Origin: Candidatus Omnitrophota bacterium
Lineage (GTDB): Bacteria > Omnitrophota > Gorgyraeia > Gygaellales > Profunditerraquicolaceae
Assembly (NCBI GenBank): GCA_020061545.1
Contig: JAGUYA010000066.1
Coordinates: 1-8,172, forward strand
Length of the DNA: 8,172 bases
Reading direction: 5' to 3'
Shown here: positions 1-6,000 of the stretch, piece by piece
Position numbering within the stretch: the stretch's first letter is position 1
How the letters are laid out: each line of letters opens with the position of its first letter
Made by a program: the position numbers and the translations under genes
Notes under the pieces: generated by a model
Database searches by the model: none
What the model was told of the DNA's origin: nothing
Seen by the model: the letters and a program-made list of their open reading frames with translations, nothing else

Positions 1-3000
1 AATTGGCTGGGGATATGAGCCAGGCACAAGAATTGAGATTATTCCTGGTTTAGCCTTTAGCAGCAGGCAACCCCTAAAAGATGGAACTGTCCCTTATTTC
101 CAGTTAGGCCCTGCTGTGCTGCCGGGTTATTCTCTTACTATCCAGCCATTTAATATGACTACGCACAACCTAAGCCGCAATGATGTGCATTATCTAATTT
201 ATAATCGCACTGTAGATTCTGTTATTGGAGATTGGCAAGAAAATAATATAACCTTTCTTTTATCAAATCAACCTTGGAGCATAGAGTTTAAGAATACAGC
301 TAAGGTTAGTGATTTAATTAAGGCTTCATCAGAACATGGTTATTATGAGAATAGATTCTCTGGAGTAGATCATAAAGGACGAGGGATTATTAACGAAATA
401 TACCATGATAAGGAAGGTTTTCTTACAGGATTGCGCGGCCCAGGAGATATTCTTGCTTTTAGATTCTTACCTCAACGCGACCCTGCTAATAATGGCTCTA
501 TTTTTCATCCTCAACAGGTTTTTTGTCCCTTAACAAAAGGCAAGGTTGGGATTATAAATGATCGTGCTATAAGAATTACAGGCACAATTGGGTTTACTGC
601 AGACGGTAGTTCTACACAGTTTACCAATTCCGCTCTTACTTTTCCTGATGCTTCCCGTGGCAACCCAGTTAAATTTTTCAATCCAAAAATAGAAATTTTA
701 GATTCTATTGGGCAAGTGCGGATGTGGAGGGAGACCTTGGTAAGAGAGCAGTATAGCGATGGAAGTTGGCGGCCTACTGCTACTTTGGGAATTGGTAGTG
801 ACTCTTTAAAAGATGGCCTGTTGGGTTATTTAATACATCTAAATAATACAGATAATGTGTTTGTCCGTGCTTTTGTTAATCCAGGTATCAAAGGCAGTTG
901 GGAGTTTTCCGGCAGTGAAAATGGCTGGGGAGTAGGGGTTCGTCAAAAAATAATAGAGCAGGCCAAACAAATAATGCAAGGAGACTCAGGATATGTCCCC
1001 ACATTTCCTATCGCGGGGATCGTCCACCAAGTAGGCCCAGATAATGTTTATGAATGGGCGCAGGAGATTTACTATAAAGACTATAAGGACCATGTGGCAA
1101 AGCAGGCTTCAATCGTAGAAGAAGCTGTAGTAGGGGTGAAGCTGAAATTTGCTTTTGAAGGCAAGGGAGGGTTTAATGAATTTGCTAATATCTGGAGTGG
1201 TATAGCCAATAAATTGGGAGCAAACAATAAGGAAAGAGTGGAAAGCTTAAGTGTAGAATTAGAGAAATATCTACCATTTTTTGATAAGCAAGCTCAAAAC
1301 CCTAAGGATTTTGATATTTTTAAATATAGAGAGGAATTTTCCTCAATGATTCTTCCTGCAAGTGCCAGGGTAGAAATTGGCACAGGTTTTGACTATCCGA
1401 TTAATATTGGTTGGCAATGGGCTAATCCTGTGGAAAAAGAAAAAAGCAGGCACCTTTATTATGACCTTTCTTTTATTGCTACTCAGGTAACTTTGGACGG
1501 AACAAGAGGCTTGCAGTATCAGGGCAGAGAAGGAAAGTCTCTGGATCAAGAAATCAGTGAAGCCTTGCCGGTTCAATCTACTTTAGGTCTAACTGCTTTT
1601 TTTGGAGAGAAAAATATTTTCACTTCCTTTCACCAGCAACAGCATTATGAGCCTTCAGGAAAAGGGATGTTTGAATTGATTCGCGGTTCTGTTTGGGATA
1701 ATAAAAATACGACTTGGCAATTGCCTGAGGATGCTGCAAGAGTTTATGGCTATGGCATAACTGAGGATAATTTTAAAGAGTTATCTAAGAAACTGAAACT
1801 GGATGAGAAGTTATTAGAGGTTAATAAGAATTATAAGGAGCGTTTAGAGCCTTTAAGGCATAATTTATCCTTTGTTTTATATAAAGCTTTAGATCAAATT
1901 CATCAAATAGCTCCGAGAGGAGAAGGACAAATAGGCTTAGGAGTCTTTGGTAATGGTGGGCTCTTTTTTAATTTCTTACCAGAGAAAATTGAAAAACAGG
2001 GATCTTTCTCCTATGGAGACAGGCATTACTCCCAAATCCTTATTGTAAAATTTGATAAGGATAAATTTGATGAGAATAAATTTGACCTTTATCAAGTTTA
2101 TAAAAAAGATAGGGCATTGGTCATCAATCCCTTCTATGATCCTCAAGGATTTCTACTCATCCCCCTCCCCCCCCAAGATTATTTAAATAGCCCTAAGGGT
2201 AAAGATATTATAGATCCTCCATCAGGATCAGAATTAAGAAGACTCATAAAGTTAGATAACCCTAAGGATAAAGATATTATAGAGAAAGAGAATCTTCCTT
2301 CTATAAAGGCTGGTGTTATAGGCAAAGAAAATGCCAAACCCTATTTTATTACCTTTAATGGTGGCCAGAGTTGGGCAGTGATTTATGATGATCCCAATAA
2401 CCCTTTATTAAATATTTATAATAAATTAAAAGAAGATGAACCCGGCCTTGCTTTTTTAATTACACCCCGGGACATAGCTCTATCAGCAGATGTAGATAAA
2501 AAATCAGCTCTTGATGACCTTAATAAATATGGATTAGTGCGTGCGGATAATGAGGCAGTAAACTGGAAAGATACTTATATTGATATTACTGGTTGGAAAT
2601 ATAGAACAGAAGTAGATGGTATAAGGCGTGAGGCAATTTTTGGCGAGGGTTGGAAGTGGGGAGGGATAGATAGTATTTCCTTAGTTAGACAGACTCCGGA
2701 TAAAGAAGAAACAATGACCCTTCCGAAAGAAACGCCTCTAGATAAGCTACAAAAGAAACTGGAAGAAGGTTGGAGACTTCCCCAAGGTTTTAATTTTGGC
2801 GAAAATAACTTAGAGAAGGTAAAAGACAAGAGCTTCTTCCAAATCAAAGATAATAAGTGGCGTTACCAAGGATATTTAATTAAAGGAGAGTGTTTTCATC
2901 AATACTTACCCGCCTTGGATGTGTTCAGAGAATCTGAGCCGCAGATTAATCCTCCTCCCACAATAGTGTATTCCCTTCCTCCCGAAGAGAGCAAAAAGAG

Positions 3001-6000
3001 CGGTATTCCTGAAAGTATCTTGAAGAGCCATCCTGGCTTAAGTCATTTAAGGATTGATCCTAATTATGAAGGTTCTCAAGCATTTGTTAAAGATGGAAGG
3101 GTAGAATTTGGGGTTGGTTCTCGAGTTATTTATCCTGAAGATAGTTTTGCTCCTTCTGCCTTCTCCTGTTCGTGGTATAGAGGAGGACAAGAACAGGTAA
3201 CTTTAAATCACAGTCCTGATGAGAATAAATTCTTTACTTCTACAAAGAAGACACCTGGCTTAGAGTCCAATTATTATTTTGACCCCCAGATAAATAGAGA
3301 GATAACCGAAAAAGGAGAAATAGTTCGGCTTTATAATGTAGCAATAACTGCACAAGATGATAAGCCTTTAATCTGGACAGGTTCTTCCTGGGTGTATCTT
3401 AAGGAAGGAAAATACGAGGCTCAAGGTTCAATGGTTGATATTAAACCTGACCCGTTGAATAATGTTTTATTCACAGCCAATTCAGTCTTTCAACCAAATC
3501 CTAAGGTTAAGAGCTTTAATGAAATTTTAAAGAGTATGGTAGATAAAAGAATACCCGAGAACGAGAAGAACGACACTAAGATAAGAGAATATTTTGAATA
3601 TCTTAATAAAGCCGTTGAGCCTTTAGCAATAGAGTTTTATCGACAGATAAGGAGCTTAAGAGACAAAAGAGAGGTGTCTTATGAAGAAGCCCAGAAATTA
3701 TTTAAAGATGAGAAAGAGAATCTACTTAATCAATATGGATTTTTAAAATTAACTACCAAAGGAGAAGCAATAAAAGACTATTTTCTGCCAGAGAGTTTTA
3801 ATCCAGGAGGAGGTCCATTCTTAAGGAGGTGGATAGATTTAACCACTGGCCAAGGTAAACAAGAAACACTTGCTCCAGTAGGTCCTTCTTTGGAATCAAA
3901 ATCTCCTGCAGAAGAAAAAATTCAACATACATTTTCCCAGCCTCACGATGTTTTTAGATTTATGCCTCCAAGCGAATCTTCCTATACGATAGAAAACTTA
4001 GGAGATAGTGGGCATGGCCTTAGATTAAGAGGTTTAATAGAGTTTTATCATGGTCCTGGTGGACTATTTATGGATTTATCTTCCAATCCTGGAGCAAAGG
4101 CTGTGGCTTTAGAAAGGACCTCGCCTGTTATCAGTGTCTCTTCTTCTTTTATAAGAGGTTCTGACAGCGACAAACAGTATTATGTAGAGCACAGAAGCGG
4201 AGGGGTTTCAATTGAGGTAGATACAGGAACATCAATAGAGTTTTCTTACGGTGATGGTTTTGATGGCTTTACCCAGATTATCAATGGTAGAGTTTTTGAT
4301 ATCAATATGCCTTCTCTTGTAAGAGAGCGTTATTATCTTCATATTAAAGATGGTCAACCAAAGATAGATGAGATTGTTAGAGGTAGTGGCTCTTTAGGAA
4401 TCAAAAGTTCCACAGGTTATAAGATGAAGGATTCTCAGATAATCAATCCTCCTCCTGATATTACTGGATTTTTAAATCTTAATGGTCAGCTTTTTAGACT
4501 CGAAGACAACCGTAGTATTCCAGGAGCAATTGAAGAAGTTAAAGCAACCCTTATAATAAATAAAGAAGGAAGATTATTCTTTGAGGATGAAAATGCTAAG
4601 GTATTCTTTGGTTTAGACCAGTTTAAAACTCCTACCCAAGTATCTTCAAAAGACCCCCACGAGGGAAGAAGTTTTAAATCCAACGGCGTAGAACCTGAAA
4701 AAAAAGCCACTTTATCAAGGATTCCTGAGAGCAAAGAATGGATGAGTTATACAGGCTATGCCAGTTTTGGCTTTGGTGCTTTACCTTGGAATTTTCAGCA
4801 GGATCTTTTTGATATAGGGATGACTTTAGATAGAAGTTTTACTGGTAAAGATAATGCTTTACCCGTAGGCAAACACAGTGCTTATTATAAAGATAGCAAT
4901 ACCCTATCATCATTCTGGCTGACTCCCAATAGTGATTTTCACTGGATGAATATAGGCCAAGAAGGCATTAAAGCAAATGATTTGGCTGGAATAGTGCTTA
5001 AGGCTAATGACATTCCTTCTCAGATTACTATTAATCCGGATTCAGTAGACATGATAAGGACGAAAAATCTCTTATTCCCACTTAAAACTTACGATGCTGT
5101 TTTAAAAGATATAAGCATTTCTGAGGCAAAGCAGTTAATTGGAAAAGGAATAGATGAGTTTAAATACTTAGACTTTTCGGTTAATTCAAACAAGGCGCAG
5201 TTAGATATTATTAAGAAAGAGACCAGTGAAGTAGTAGAAAGAATAGGGATTAAAAATGCGGCAAAAGGAGAATTGCAGGTTATTACTCCTTCAGCAAAAT
5301 ATAAAAAGGGCAAAGAGGAGATAAATTGGCTGGTTGAAAGATATATACCCATAATAAAAATATATTCTCCTAAAGAAGAACTTGGTTTTCTTTATGATTT
5401 TGGGAAGATAGCAGAGACCCCTAAGCCTGGAAATGATAAACCTGGCAACAATGCGAAAGAATTAACCACGTTCGTGCTTAAAAATCTTTCTCCTGATAGA
5501 ATAAAAATAGAAAATAAGCATGATGATCCCTATAGTGGCAAGAAATTGGTTGTGCTTACTACTGATGGCAGGACATCTTTATCTATTGGTTATGACGGCA
5601 ATATCTATCTTCTTGTTGCTGGTAATATCTTTGGATTTGCCCGGGGGACAAACTTTGGTCGAGTGGTGAATATTAGAAATGGAGAAGTTACAGTTATTCC
5701 CTTTGGTCAAACAGTAGAGGGGTTGGGGTTGGTTGCCTCTTTAGGCATTGCTCCACTCAATAATCAGCGAGTAACTTTTGGCGGTTACAGTATGCATGGC
5801 TTAGAGCAGCCTGACCATAAAAAGCACGAAGGATATTTTATAGATAGTAAGAGTGGTACAGGATTCCTCTGGAATAAGCATGGCATTTTCTTCACTGGAA
5901 AAGATGGAGATTATTCTGCCAAGAAATGGCAAGGGTATAATTTGCCTACAGAAAAGGGAGATTATGTGGGTTTAATAAAGTCATTTAGACCAGATCCAGA

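Noticed and set aside
2720..2737. LPKETP, similar to a sortase signal
   Set aside because: The sortase consensus is LPXTG followed by a hydrophobic stretch and a basic tail at a C-terminus; none of these follows and the protein continues for at least 1,800 residues.
3823..3831. A perfect Shine-Dalgarno-like AAGGAGGTG inside the gene
   Set aside because: No ATG, GTG or TTG in any frame follows at a usable distance with a new open frame, and the giant frame continues through it as FLRRWIDL.
5719..5732. GGGGTTGGGGTTGG, telomere-like or quadruplex-like
   Set aside because: Only two G4 runs are present and the bases are explained by coding for EGLGLV; at most a weak two-tier quadruplex.
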